A stretch of DNA of 64,000 nucleotides from Sphingobacterium thalpophilum (GTDB lineage Bacteria > Bacteroidota > Bacteroidia > Sphingobacteriales > Sphingobacteriaceae), in contig NZ_CP151087.1 of NCBI RefSeq assembly GCF_038396785.1, positions 558,001-622,000 on the forward strand. The letters run 5' to 3'. How positions within the stretch are numbered: the stretch's first letter is position 1; each line of letters begins with the position of its first letter. This document shows positions 26,561 to 35,997 of this stretch, piece by piece. The notes beneath the pieces are model-generated. The model was given only the letters and a program-made list of their open reading frames with translations, ran no database searches and was not told the DNA's origin. A program made the position numbers and the translations under genes.

Positions 26561-28276
26561 TTATCCCCCTTCAGCAATCTTGCTGGCAATGATAGCCGAG
26601 GTAGCGGCGCAAAAATCTAGGCCCGAATAATCCGGATTATAGCCGCCCATGTAAGGTACAGCCATCATGAAAAGACGTTGACTGGCGTTACTGTTGTGAT
26701 CTACCAGCCGGAAGCTGTCGTCTATCTTTACCCCGGGCACCTGCAAAAAAATGGCACCATCCGGAGCTACAAACATATGGTCGTTGCCTGCCAGCATTTG
26801 TTCTTTGGCCTGTTCCACTGAACGAAATCGCAGGTAAGCTGGACTGACATTGCCATTGTCGACTAAACTCTTGAAAGGAAATTCTTCAAAGTTCAAGGGG
26901 CGCTGTCCTACACAGTCCACAAATGTCTTATAATAGGTTTTTACTTCTATCCCAGATTCATCGGTATAAAAATAGTTAGCGCCGCGGTCGCTCGCAGGTT
27001 CAACCCGACTGTCCGTACCCACATTGACCACTTCCAGCCGACCAGCATCGTGTAGTGCGAGGAGCTCACGACTGGAACTCTGCGGCACAAAAGCGATGAC
27101 AATGGAAATCAACGGCATCAGTACTTTTTTTAAACGCAGCATATCTTCGGCAGACATATATTTGGCCGGGTAATTCAGGGTAAAGCTCAAGGCAGAAAGC
27201 ACTTCTTTCCAATAGATAGACTGACGCCTTCTGATAGATTTCAGCGCTTGTTCGTGCTCTTGGCGAAATCCCTCGAAGGCATCTTTCTGTTCCCTTAAAC
27301 TGAGTACTGCTTCTACAAAGTCTTCCAGGCTGAGCTTTTCCACGATCGCATAAAAGTCGGGATCCTTTTCTTTAAACTGCGCTTTAAAATTACGATCGAA
27401 CAGAAAATCCAACGACACGAAACCTTCATTTTCAAGTCTGTTAAGCATGAGTTCCTCTTTGGAGATCAAGAGCTTGTTGGCTAGGAAAGGTTCTTCCTGA
27501 TGGAATCGGATCGCAGGCAGAAGACCACTGCGGGTATGCATCAATAACTTAAAATTTTCACTTCCCGGGTCGATCTGATATCTTAACTCACCTGTCTCCA
27601 GCGCCTCAAAAGACCCATTGTGGCGTGCCAGTGTACGGATAGCATCGATTGCCGTGAGCGAAGCGCCACGTAAGCCTACTGCATGATCTGTTTTTAAGGC
27701 GAGCTTTGACGGTGGATAGGGTGATTCAAAATAATGCTCTACATTGCCCTCATACCTGGTTGGCCATTTATGTCCGGTACAGATGACTACCTTGTCTACG
27801 ATATAGGTATCGGTGCTGCCCACCGTGATTTTAACCTGCGCTTGGCCTTCGAGGTCAATAATATCAGTAACCTGGCTAGCGAGGTGAACCTGTGTTTCAA
27901 TGCCCTGTTCATCCGCCATCCGCTTCAACAACATAAACTGCTCCGACAGGTAGCGGCCGAGGAGCAGCCGTGGAACCACTTTGTAGCGATTAAAATCGTC
28001 CACATCGATTCCATAAGTACGGAGCGTGGCCTCCGATAGGGATTGAACATAATCCTCAATCGTCGTGACCAATGCGGGGATTTCATGATCCGATACATTA
28101 GTTAGATGCTCAGGTGTAGCACCTTCGTAGCTGTAAGGCATTCCTGCCCCCAATTGTTTTCGGGATTCGAAAATAGATACCTTGAGACCGGCGATATTCC
28201 TTTCGATCAATCTTTTGTACATAAACAGGCCACTGGGTCCACCCCCGATAATGGCTACATGAATGTTTTGTTGCAT
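26561..28276 (-). CDS. FAD/NAD(P)-binding oxidoreductase-like protein
   Basis: A 571-residue cytoplasmic protein starting with an FAD-type dinucleotide fold: IIGGGPSGLFMYKRL at residues 9-23 and then an Arg-rich ESRKQLGAGMPYS. A second nucleotide-binding segment is suggested near VVICTGHKWP. Near the C-terminus FVDCVGQRPLNFEEFP resembles the closing motif of the FAD-NAD(P)-binding family of uncharacterised oxidoreductases (PF13454-type). The substrate is not known. It lies 125 bases upstream of the hybrid kinase on the same strand. Start at 28276 places the Rossmann motif at the usual distance from the N-terminus. Confidence 0.75.
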   Translation of the reverse strand: MQQNIHVAIIGGGPSGLFMYKRLIERNIAGLKVSIFESRKQLGAGMPYSYEGATPEHLTNVSDHEIPALVTTIEDYVQSLSEATLRTYGIDVDDFNRYKVVPRLLLGRYLSEQFMLLKRMADEQGIETQVHLASQVTDIIDLEGQAQVKITVGSTDTYIVDKVVICTGHKWPTRYEGNVEHYFESPYPPSKLALKTDHAVGLRGASLTAIDAIRTLARHNGSFEALETGELRYQIDPGSENFKLLMHTRSGLLPAIRFHQEEPFLANKLLISKEELMLNRLENEGFVSLDFLFDRNFKAQFKEKDPDFYAIVEKLSLEDFVEAVLSLREQKDAFEGFRQEHEQALKSIRRRQSIYWKEVLSALSFTLNYPAKYMSAEDMLRLKKVLMPLISIVIAFVPQSSSRELLALHDAGRLEVVNVGTDSRVEPASDRGANYFYTDESGIEVKTYYKTFVDCVGQRPLNFEEFPFKSLVDNGNVSPAYLRFRSVEQAKEQMLAGNDHMFVAPDGAIFLQVPGVKIDDSFRLVDHNSNASQRLFMMAVPYMGGYNPDYSGLDFCAATSAIIASKIAEGG

Positions 28277-28461
28277 AGTTTTCGTTGCCTGCCTAGTGGA
28301 CAGTATTCGGTTTTAAGAACAAGGATAAATTGCAGAAAGTTTTAGACAGATTTATTCCCCTGCAATAAAAAATGGGATAAATACGGGCTACGATTTAAAT
28401 ACCTGAATCTCGAATTCTGCAAACGATCATGCAACGCCTGCTGTTTTTCGAATAAACAAAA

Positions 28462-28950
28462 ATGATAACAAATAACAATATTATGGAAAACAACATCAAC
28501 AATCCGGAGATCATCAACGATATTATCAAAATCAACAACGACCGCATCGAAGGTTATAAAAAGGCAATTGATCTAGCAACCAGCCACGGCTTGGATAGAC
28601 TAGTACCAACATTTCAAAAATTTATCGGACAGTCGGAAGAATTTATAGCCGAATTGACACCTTATGTTGAGCTTGAGGGCAAAGAACCGACAGACAGCAC
28701 TATGCTGAGCGGTAAGCTTTTCCGCGCCTGGATGGGAATAAAAGTAAATATTACGGGAGATGACGAAAGAAGTCTGCTAGAAACCTGTGAGCAGGGCGAA
28801 GATGCATTCAAATCGACCTATCAAACAGCTTTGGCTGAAGGATCGGAAGAGCTTTCGCAAAATGTGCATAGTTTGATCAACACGCAGCTCAGCAAGCAGC
28901 TTGAAGCGCACAATATCATTAAGATGCTGCGTGACAGCAAAACCATCTAA
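28462..28950 (+). CDS. PA2169-family four-helix-bundle protein (DUF2383)
   Basis: A 162-residue cytoplasmic protein, all helical, with NDIIKINNDRIEGYKKAI in the first helix, then Glu-rich helices and a GKLFRAWMGIKVNITGDDE connector typical of DUF2383/PA2169-like ferritin-fold proteins. A second Met at 28483 (MENNINNP) gives a length closer to the family norm and may be the real start. These genes are usually induced by stress or stationary phase; the exact function is not settled. It is monocistronic, with a strong terminator 31 bases after the stop. Divergent from the FAD protein gene across 185 bases. Confidence 0.82.
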   Translation: MITNNNIMENNINNPEIINDIIKINNDRIEGYKKAIDLATSHGLDRLVPTFQKFIGQSEEFIAELTPYVELEGKEPTDSTMLSGKLFRAWMGIKVNITGDDERSLLETCEQGEDAFKSTYQTALAEGSEELSQNVHSLINTQLSKQLEAHNIIKMLRDSKTI

Positions 28951-28980
28951 CTTTAAATTGTAATTTTCTTTTTCACAAAA

Positions 28981-29013
28981 AATACCGAAGTGTATATTGC
29001 TTCGGTATTTTTT
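28981..29013 (+). terminator. Terminator of the DUF2383 gene
   Basis: Perfect 10-bp stem (AATACCGAAG 28981-28990, complement 29000-29009), 9-base loop and a run of seven T residues. Confidence 0.9.
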
Positions 29014-29035
29014 TATGTTTAGACTTCATCATTGA

Positions 29036-29530
29036 CTCATCTTAGCCAAGAATGTAGCGCCGCCTTTGCTGATTGCTTCCATTTCTCCCGAACAGAGATT
29101 CCAGTCGACAGATTTCCTGCTTGGCTATGTACCGAAATATGATACAGACCGGGCTAAACTTACCTTAACGCTGCGTCAATCGTATACACCGTGGAAAATT
29201 AAACTCAATAAACAGTTTACTTATCATCCCTTGCGTACCGGTGCTTATCTCAATACGACATTGGGTAAACAATTTTGGTATAAAGAACCTGACAAATACC
29301 CGAATAGCTATTATCGGTTTTCGACCAGGCTACGCATCAATATCTTTGTAGGACAGGACTTCAGTTATAAAATAAAATCCAGCAACTCTTATTTTGAAGG
29401 CGTAAAATTCTATTATGATCTTCATACCAGCGATCTTTACCTCGTTAGCGCCGTACAGAAAAAGTATCTTAAATTTGATGATTATATTGGCCTCGGCCTA
29501 GGTGTCAAGCTACAGATTAGGAGAAAATAA
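29036..29530 (+). pseudogene. 5'-truncated remnant of an exported or outer-membrane protein
   Basis: The frame is open from 29036 (just after a TGA) to 29530, giving about 164 residues with no ATG start near its beginning. The only possible early start is TTG at 29066. It has no signal peptide. Repeated amphipathic strands rich in Tyr/Phe/Lys (AKLTLTLRQSY, RFSTRLRINIFVG, GVKFYYDLHTSDLYLV) and a C-terminal GLGLGVKLQIRRK look like the last strands of a beta-barrel. It directly follows the DUF2383 terminator, so its promoter and 5' end seem to have been lost. I cannot name the family. Confidence 0.5.
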
Positions 29531-29536
29531 TGCACA

Positions 29537-29570
29537 AGAAAGGCTAGATCGATATCGATCTAGCCTTTCT
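29537..29570. terminator. 34-bp perfect palindrome, probable bidirectional terminator
   Basis: Two 17-base arms meet with no spacer (centre GATCGATATCGATC), between the convergent remnant gene and the GH2 gene. As RNA it would form a long hairpin with a small loop. The T run after it is weak on the plus strand. Confidence 0.6.
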
Positions 29571-29628
29571 GTTAAAATACAATCAACTCACTAACTTACT
29601 TAAGGTATCATTTAAACAAAAGCTACGG

Positions 29629-32115
29629 TCAAAACGTTTTAGAATTTACGGTCTGTACGTTTAATACCCCCTCTTTTAAACCTTTGCATTTCGCCTTTAT
29701 CTGAATCTTTCCCGATTTTTCGCCTGCCTGAACAATCAAGGTAAGCTGTCCATTGAATAAATGCATCTGCGGTTTGTGAAAAGCTTCTAGATTCGTTGGA
29801 TCACCGTTAGCCAAGGCTTTAAATGTACCATCGCCAACTACGTCAAATTGGATCAGTTCTGCGGCCCGTGGGCAGAGGTTACCCGCTTTGTCCACTGCTT
29901 TGACACGGATGTAGGCTAATGCACGGCCATCAGCAGAAATGGAATCATGAACTGCATCCATTTCAATCCTGAAGGGTTTTCCCGCCGTCCGGATTATTTT
30001 TTCGGCCGCTGGTTTTCCAGATTCATCGTAAGCTACGACTTTGACTTCTCCGGGTTCGTATACCGTATTCATCCACATGAGGCGGTAACGCTCCTGTAAA
30101 GAAGCCTTACTCTTGCGCTGTATTCCCTGACTTTTCCCATTGATAAAAAGTTCGGCACTTGGATAATCTGTATACACGAAGACAGGGGTTTCTTGTCCCT
30201 CACGCTCAGGCCATGTCCAATGTGGAAGTATATGCAGGGTATGCTCATTTCTATTCCATAAACTTCGGTACAGATAATAACGGTCTTTGGGAATGCTCGC
30301 CAGATCAATAATACCGAACATGGAACTATGGTTGGGCCAGGCATCTGTATCGTAAGGGGAAGGTTCGCCAAGATAATCAAAGCCTGTCCAGACAAATTGC
30401 CCCATGGTCCAATGATGATCTTCCGCCAGGGCAAAATCCTCATCCGGAAGGTTGGACCAAGAGCAATATTCCATATCGTAAGAAGACGACTGATGATCGG
30501 AATACAACATATCACCTTTTTTTAGCACCGGAAATTTATAAACGCCCCTTGAGCTCACTGTTGATGCCGTTTCCGAACCCAACACTAGATTTTGGGGTAA
30601 TCGGGCATACGCGTCTTCGTAACGGTGCGCGCGATAGTTTAATCCCGGAACATCCAACAGACTAGCAAAACCATTTTCCAGCACACAGCTTACCTGATCC
30701 ATACCGCAGGTCACTGGTCGGGACGGATCCTCACGATGGCATATATCCTGTAAAAACGAAGCTACTTTATAGCCTTCAGCACTGCATTGTGTGGGCACTT
30801 CATTTCCAATGCTCCACATCACGACAGCAGGGTTATTTCTAAAATGACGAATCATGTTGACCATATCCCGTTCGGCCCAATCCGCAAAAAATCGATGATA
30901 TCCATTTTTACATTTCGCAATATCCCATTCGTCAAAAGGTTCAATCATCAGCATAAAGCCCAATTCGTCACATAAGGCAACTAATTCCGGAGCCGGCATA
31001 TTATGTGCCGTACGAATGGCATCGCAGCCCATATCTTTGAGTAATTCCAATTGATAACGAAGAGCCGAAACATTGATTGCAGCCCCCAATGGTCCAAGAT
31101 CGTGATGATTACATACACCCTGAAACTTTCGGATTTTTCCATTTAACATAAATCCCCGGTCGGCAATAATACGTACCTCCCGAATCCCAAAACGGGTTTC
31201 AAAACTGTCTGTCAATTTACCGTCTACAAATACTTGCGTGGAGGCCCGATACAGATTTGGATGTTCGGGGCTCCAGAGAGCAGGGTTTATCACTTCAAGA
31301 TTTTGCACGAAAGGCTTGCCATAATTTAGTTTTTGTTGGTTTTCCTTCTGCGCAACCACCTGTCCCGCCGCATCCAAAATCGCAGTTACCATTCGTACCA
31401 ACTTGCCATCGGCATTCTTTAAACTGGTTTCAAGCTTAACTGAGGCTAGACTGTCCGATACAAAAGGCGTCGTGATATACGTGCCCCAAACAGGTACATG
31501 GATCTTATCCGTCACGATTACATGCACATTGCGATAAAGTCCAGCACCGGGATACCAGCGTGATGACTGCGCTTTATTTTCCAACCGCACAGCAACTGTA
31601 TTATTCATCCCGTCCGGATGTAGCAATTCGGTCACATCACAATGAAAAGCATTGTAACCGTAGGGCCAAAAGCAGGCTTCCTTTCCATTAACATAGACCC
31701 GGGCTTCACTCATTGCACCATCAAATTTCAGGACCACGCGTTTATTGACGGGATTGAATTGTGGAATATCAAAGTTGGTACGATACCAACCCACCCCCAC
31801 ATAAGGCAAACCGCCAGTGCGGCCCGTTTTTACTGTTGCCTTTTTCTCTCCATTTTGTGTCACTGCAACATCCTGCAGATCGTGTGACCGGTCAAAGGGT
31901 CCGAAAATAGCCCAATCATGCGGTACAGTGACCTTCTTCCAGGCCTTATCATCCAATGCTGCTGATTCCACATGAACAACCTCACCCTGAAAAAAACGCC
32001 AGTTTTTCTCCAACAGGAAGGATTGGCGTGCTGACTGTCCGTGCGAATTGCCCGGAACAAGTAGGAATAAAAGAAACAAAAAATAAGTTGTACGCAGTAA
32101 TAATCTCATCATCAA
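29629..32115 (-). CDS. Secreted GH2 beta-galactosidase
   Basis: An 828-residue periplasmic enzyme with a Sec signal (YFLFLLFLLVPGNSHG). The N-terminal sugar-binding jelly roll (LLEKNWRFFQGE, VTVPHDWA) and immunoglobulin-like domain precede a TIM barrel with acid/base Glu439 (WSIGNEVP) and nucleophile Glu515 (VLGSETAS). The tail holds the DUF4982-type and additional Ig-like domains (FVYTDYPSAELFINGK). It should release galactose from short beta-galacto-oligosaccharides produced by the neighbouring GH53. It is the last gene of the galactan locus, 61 bases after GH53, and ends near a 34-bp palindrome. Exact linkage specificity is inferred from context. Confidence 0.92.
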   Translation of the reverse strand: MMMRLLLRTTYFLFLLFLLVPGNSHGQSARQSFLLEKNWRFFQGEVVHVESAALDDKAWKKVTVPHDWAIFGPFDRSHDLQDVAVTQNGEKKATVKTGRTGGLPYVGVGWYRTNFDIPQFNPVNKRVVLKFDGAMSEARVYVNGKEACFWPYGYNAFHCDVTELLHPDGMNNTVAVRLENKAQSSRWYPGAGLYRNVHVIVTDKIHVPVWGTYITTPFVSDSLASVKLETSLKNADGKLVRMVTAILDAAGQVVAQKENQQKLNYGKPFVQNLEVINPALWSPEHPNLYRASTQVFVDGKLTDSFETRFGIREVRIIADRGFMLNGKIRKFQGVCNHHDLGPLGAAINVSALRYQLELLKDMGCDAIRTAHNMPAPELVALCDELGFMLMIEPFDEWDIAKCKNGYHRFFADWAERDMVNMIRHFRNNPAVVMWSIGNEVPTQCSAEGYKVASFLQDICHREDPSRPVTCGMDQVSCVLENGFASLLDVPGLNYRAHRYEDAYARLPQNLVLGSETASTVSSRGVYKFPVLKKGDMLYSDHQSSSYDMEYCSWSNLPDEDFALAEDHHWTMGQFVWTGFDYLGEPSPYDTDAWPNHSSMFGIIDLASIPKDRYYLYRSLWNRNEHTLHILPHWTWPEREGQETPVFVYTDYPSAELFINGKSQGIQRKSKASLQERYRLMWMNTVYEPGEVKVVAYDESGKPAAEKIIRTAGKPFRIEMDAVHDSISADGRALAYIRVKAVDKAGNLCPRAAELIQFDVVGDGTFKALANGDPTNLEAFHKPQMHLFNGQLTLIVQAGEKSGKIQIKAKCKGLKEGVLNVQTVNSKTF

Positions 32116-32176
32116 TTCATGTGTTTATAGTCTACAGTTCATTTTTTTCATTGTCATTCAGCGGCTTAAATATACT

Positions 32177-33199
32177 TTATTTAAAAGCATTCAATGCTTT
32201 TGTTGGGCGCCCATTATTGTCAAATGCGCCTAGGGTATAGCCATTCCACCCACCATACGCCAAAGGCTCCCAATAGAATATACCCAGTACTTTCTGATCG
32301 GGCACGCTATTGACCGCGTTGAAAAGATCCTTTAACCATATTTCAGCACTATCTGCTTCATCCCAGCTCATCCCCACCTCGCAGATCATCACTTCCGAAT
32401 TGTATCGAGCAACCATATCTTTGATGTTACTGATGCAGGCCGCATTGCGCTCTTCCCAGTTTTCTGGGGTCGGATAAAGTGACATGCCAATTACATCCCA
32501 TTTCCCACCGTTGTTTTTCAGACCGTCGAACATCCAACGAAACAAGTCATTGTCAAATCCATTATGCAGATGTACGATCACTTTTGCTTCCGGAAACACC
32601 GCTTTTACCGCATCATAGCCGGCATTATTCAATGTGGCATAATTAGCCATACTGACAGAGGCTTTTCCATCTTCCCAAAGCATCCCATTGCCCGTTTCAT
32701 TACCGACCTGCACCCATTCAGGTGAGATACCGCTATCTTTTAGCAATTGAAGAACCTCCGTTGTATGATCACTAACAGCCTTCTTTAACCCATCAAACGA
32801 TAAGCTCTTCCATGCGGCAGGCTTTGTCTGCTGTCCCGGATCCGCCCAGGTGTCACTGTAATGAAAATCCACCATAATACGCATGCCCAGATGATGCGCC
32901 CGACGAGCTTTCACCAGTACGTCATTCTTGTTGCACCAGCCTTGTTGGGGATCTACCCAAACACGCAATCGTACCGCATCCATGCCCAGTCCACGCAAGA
33001 TTTTCAGCCCATCCACTGCGCTGCCTCCTGCATTAAAAAATTGCACACCTGAGGCTTCCATTTCAGTAATCCAGCTCACGTCCGCACCTTTTGCCAAATG
33101 TGTTTTAGGTACATCCACCTGAAGATTATCTTTGTCGTTGCAGCCAGATAAGCCCAAACACAAGCTTATCAGGGCCAACATTATTTTTATTTTTTTCAT
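32177..33199 (-). CDS. GH53 endo-beta-1,4-galactanase lipoprotein
   Basis: A 340-residue enzyme with a lipoprotein signal ending LSGC, so probably anchored at the outer membrane. The single GH53 TIM barrel starts at AKGADVSWITEMEASG and shows GMDAVRLRVWVDP and MVDFHYSDTWADPGQQ. The acid/base is Glu168 (QVGNETGNG) and the nucleophile Glu274 (MICEVGMS). GH53 is essentially specific for beta-1,4-galactan of pectin (rhamnogalacturonan I side chains). This gene therefore fixes the substrate of the whole locus. It sits between the SusE-like and GH2 genes on one strand with short gaps. Confidence 0.95.
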   Translation of the reverse strand: MKKIKIMLALISLCLGLSGCNDKDNLQVDVPKTHLAKGADVSWITEMEASGVQFFNAGGSAVDGLKILRGLGMDAVRLRVWVDPQQGWCNKNDVLVKARRAHHLGMRIMVDFHYSDTWADPGQQTKPAAWKSLSFDGLKKAVSDHTTEVLQLLKDSGISPEWVQVGNETGNGMLWEDGKASVSMANYATLNNAGYDAVKAVFPEAKVIVHLHNGFDNDLFRWMFDGLKNNGGKWDVIGMSLYPTPENWEERNAACISNIKDMVARYNSEVMICEVGMSWDEADSAEIWLKDLFNAVNSVPDQKVLGIFYWEPLAYGGWNGYTLGAFDNNGRPTKALNAFK

Positions 33200-33235
33200 C
33201 CGATTATTTCATTTAAGACCCCGTCCCTATCTATA

Positions 33236-34288
33236 TTATTCCACATGATATTTGAATTGTTTTGGATCGCTTAGATCAAGAATCAAGGTATGTGTACCGA
33301 TCTTATTATAAGCGAAGCCAGTTCCATCGGCCGTATACAAAGCACAGTTTCCATCGCCCTCTGCTGCGCCAAAAAACCAAGTCCAGCTGCCATTGATCAA
33401 TACCTTAATTCCCCATTGTTCGGCTGCCGTTGTCGTGATGGTTGCTTTCCAAACCTTCGCCGTCTGGTCATATACCATTGGTGTTGCTGTCGCACTCCAA
33501 CCATTAAAATCGCCCGTTACCGTCAAGGATTCTACGGAAGTTTCTTTCCAGGCCAACTTATTGACATCGGCTGTCAAGTATAAGTATCCACCTTTACTCG
33601 TCCAGCAATTCCAGCGATCAGCTCCACTATACAAAATATATTGGCTACCATCCAGGGGATAAGAACCATAGATGAGCGGTGCACTCGCACTTTCCGCATT
33701 GGTTAAATAAAAATTATACCATTGGTCGAGACGCACAAAACCGTCATAAAAACCATCTTCCTTTCTCGAACACAGTTTCCATGGAAATTGCGTAAACTCT
33801 TTATTAGATAGGTAGAGATAGGCAGCATCCTCCACGGGCTGATAAGCGGTCACAGTCAGGGCGATCACATTACTGTAGAGCCAATCTGTATTGGTTCCCA
33901 ATCGTGAAGCAATACGGACATAAAACACGTTCTTTTCATCGGGCAAAAATCCCATTCCCGTGACAAGGTTATTCAATTGTTCATGCGTATAGCTGAGCGA
34001 GCTTGCTACCTGCTCGATACTTTTGGTGACAGCAGAAAAAGATGGATCAGCAGCAATTTCTATTTTATTTTTTAAAGCCGACTGCGCCATTGGTTCATCG
34101 CTGGCCAAAATCGCCTCATCCCAGACAAGCTGCAGGGCCACGGCCTTGCGGTCAGTAGATTTTAAGACCAGTTCTGTTGTACTGCTGTACAATACCGCAG
34201 GTTTTATCCCACTGACAGCCGGTGTCCCGCCCTCCTTTTTACAGGCAACGAAAAGCAACACCAGGATATAGAGTGTTAATTGTTTCAT
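33236..34288 (-). CDS. SusE/SusF-like outer-membrane glycan-binding lipoprotein
   Basis: The chosen start (34288) gives a 350-residue lipoprotein with signal LYILVLLFVAC; an upstream in-frame start at 34372 would place the signal 28 residues inside and is rejected. The N-terminal Ig-like SusE region (AVALQLVWDEAILASDEPMAQSA) is followed by starch-binding-like modules; the last has GDFNGWSATATPMVYD and WGIKVLINGSWTWFFG. It should bind galactan fragments at the cell surface and support SusC/SusD. It lies downstream of susD with a 111-base gap. Confidence 0.85.
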   Translation of the reverse strand: MKQLTLYILVLLFVACKKEGGTPAVSGIKPAVLYSSTTELVLKSTDRKAVALQLVWDEAILASDEPMAQSALKNKIEIAADPSFSAVTKSIEQVASSLSYTHEQLNNLVTGMGFLPDEKNVFYVRIASRLGTNTDWLYSNVIALTVTAYQPVEDAAYLYLSNKEFTQFPWKLCSRKEDGFYDGFVRLDQWYNFYLTNAESASAPLIYGSYPLDGSQYILYSGADRWNCWTSKGGYLYLTADVNKLAWKETSVESLTVTGDFNGWSATATPMVYDQTAKVWKATITTTAAEQWGIKVLINGSWTWFFGAAEGDGNCALYTADGTGFAYNKIGTHTLILDLSDPKQFKYHVE

Positions 34289-34399
34289 AGGTATCATTAT
34301 CTTTAAAAGTCCATCTGGGAATACCTGGATACCCTCCGCAGCATGTGTGCTCAAATAGCCGTATATCCCCATAGATTTAGTTATTAATGCCAGCCAGCG

Positions 34400-35965
34400 C
34401 TAGTAGCCAGGATTTTGGATCAAATTCGGGTTAGCACTCATATCAGTGGTTGGAATCGGATACAGATTGAATTTTGCATCCACAGAGCGGCCGTTCATGT
34501 CACCGCCTTTCCATTGCCAGAGGTAATCGCTACCGTTAAATTTCCCAAATCGAATCAGGTCTGTGCGACGCGTACACTCCCAAAACAGTTCACGCCCGCG
34601 TTCTGCTAGGATAAAATCCAGTGTTAGCTGCGCCTGGTCAATGGCTCCGGCCGAATTACCATACCCCCGCTGACGGATACTGTTTACCAACCTGATCGCT
34701 TCCTGTATACTTCCTCCGCCACCGCGCAGTACAGCCTCAGCATACATTAGATACACGTCGGCCAAGCGGATCATCGGGAAATCAGTACTTACCAAACCTT
34801 CATCTGTGGTATAGCTGCCATCATCTTTCAAATTTGTAAACTTAACAAGCCCATATCCCTGGCTCGAGGCAGCGGGGTCTTCGACATCTAGGGACTGGCC
34901 GTTTTTCCAAAAATCACCTCTTTTGTCTTCCACCTGAAAGAGTGCCACAAATTCGCGAAGTGTACGAAAACTATTCCAGCCGGAAAGCACACCGTAATCC
35001 GATGATTTCATGCTTCCAACAATAGGGCCGTTGACAAGATACGTTGTCGCACCCCATGTCGTTGTATGCGCTACATCGGCCTCTATCGGGAAAATAATTT
35101 CATTGGTCCGTTTATCATTATCAGCATTAAATACCTGCTTATAGTTCGCATTTAAGGAATATCCAGCATCAATCACTTTTTTAGCATAATTCAGACATTC
35201 CGCATTTCGTGCTGTACCCGTATAGACCTGCGCATTCAGATAATTTTTGGCCAATAGGGACCAGGCCGCAGCACGGCTTACCCGGCCATACTCATTTTGA
35301 CGTGCTTCCGGTAAGATCGTCTCGATCTCAGTCAATTCTTTTTCAATAAATGCAAAGAGATCAGCTCTTGTCATCCGTGGTGGAAAAAATGCAGCAACCG
35401 GGTCCTTTTCAGTCACAAAAGGAACGTTCCCATAAAGGTCCATGGCATGACTATAGGCCAATGCACGCAGAAAACGCGCTTCGGCTGCAAACTCCAAAAT
35501 TTGTGTCTGCTCGGCCGAACTAAAAGTCGCCAGCTTCTCTGTTGTTGCATTCCGTAGAAATTCATTACAGATGGCTACCGTATAATAGATCCGATAATAC
35601 ATGGCATTGACCCAGGTATCGGAAGCTCCCCAGGTCATATACTGGATATCGGTCATATTGTCGCCTCCGGCCCATGTATAGATCACTTCATCAGTCGGTA
35701 CCTCCTGCAAGTTAAAGTACACCCGAAGGTAACCCCAAGAGGCCGTGCTGCCCGCCATATCCGGATCGGCATCACCACGTCCATTGCCCGCAACGGCAAA
35801 TGAGGCATACAATTTAGCAAGTACTGCCCGGTAACCATCCACAGAGGTGTATACCGACTCCGAAGTAGTTTCTACAGTGGGATACTGGTTTAAGTCTTTT
35901 GTACAGGATTGTAGCAATGCGATTATACTCAACAATCCAAAACAATATCTTTTTATATTTTTCAT
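34400..35965 (-). CDS. SusD/RagB-family glycan-binding lipoprotein
   Basis: The start at 35965 gives 521 residues with a lipoprotein signal ending LLQSC; the upstream start at 35998 would overlap the SusC stop and bury the signal. The TPR-like helical SusD fold is recognisable from NQYPTVETTSESVY, AEARFLRALAYSHAMDLYGNVPFVTE, FPMIRLADVYLMYAEAVLRGG and LDFILAERGRELFWECTRRTDLIRFGKF. It forms the lid over the SusC channel and captures galacto-oligosaccharides. The SusC stop is 32 bases upstream, so the two are co-expressed. Confidence 0.95.
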   Translation of the reverse strand: MKNIKRYCFGLLSIIALLQSCTKDLNQYPTVETTSESVYTSVDGYRAVLAKLYASFAVAGNGRGDADPDMAGSTASWGYLRVYFNLQEVPTDEVIYTWAGGDNMTDIQYMTWGASDTWVNAMYYRIYYTVAICNEFLRNATTEKLATFSSAEQTQILEFAAEARFLRALAYSHAMDLYGNVPFVTEKDPVAAFFPPRMTRADLFAFIEKELTEIETILPEARQNEYGRVSRAAAWSLLAKNYLNAQVYTGTARNAECLNYAKKVIDAGYSLNANYKQVFNADNDKRTNEIIFPIEADVAHTTTWGATTYLVNGPIVGSMKSSDYGVLSGWNSFRTLREFVALFQVEDKRGDFWKNGQSLDVEDPAASSQGYGLVKFTNLKDDGSYTTDEGLVSTDFPMIRLADVYLMYAEAVLRGGGGSIQEAIRLVNSIRQRGYGNSAGAIDQAQLTLDFILAERGRELFWECTRRTDLIRFGKFNGSDYLWQWKGGDMNGRSVDAKFNLYPIPTTDMSANPNLIQNPGY

Positions 35966-35997
35966 CGCTATATAAGTTTTCTTTTTTGAGGGAGCCA

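Noticed and set aside
29537..29570. Attachment site of an integrating element
   Set aside because: No integrase gene, no second copy in the window and no tRNA nearby; a terminator between convergent genes is more likely.
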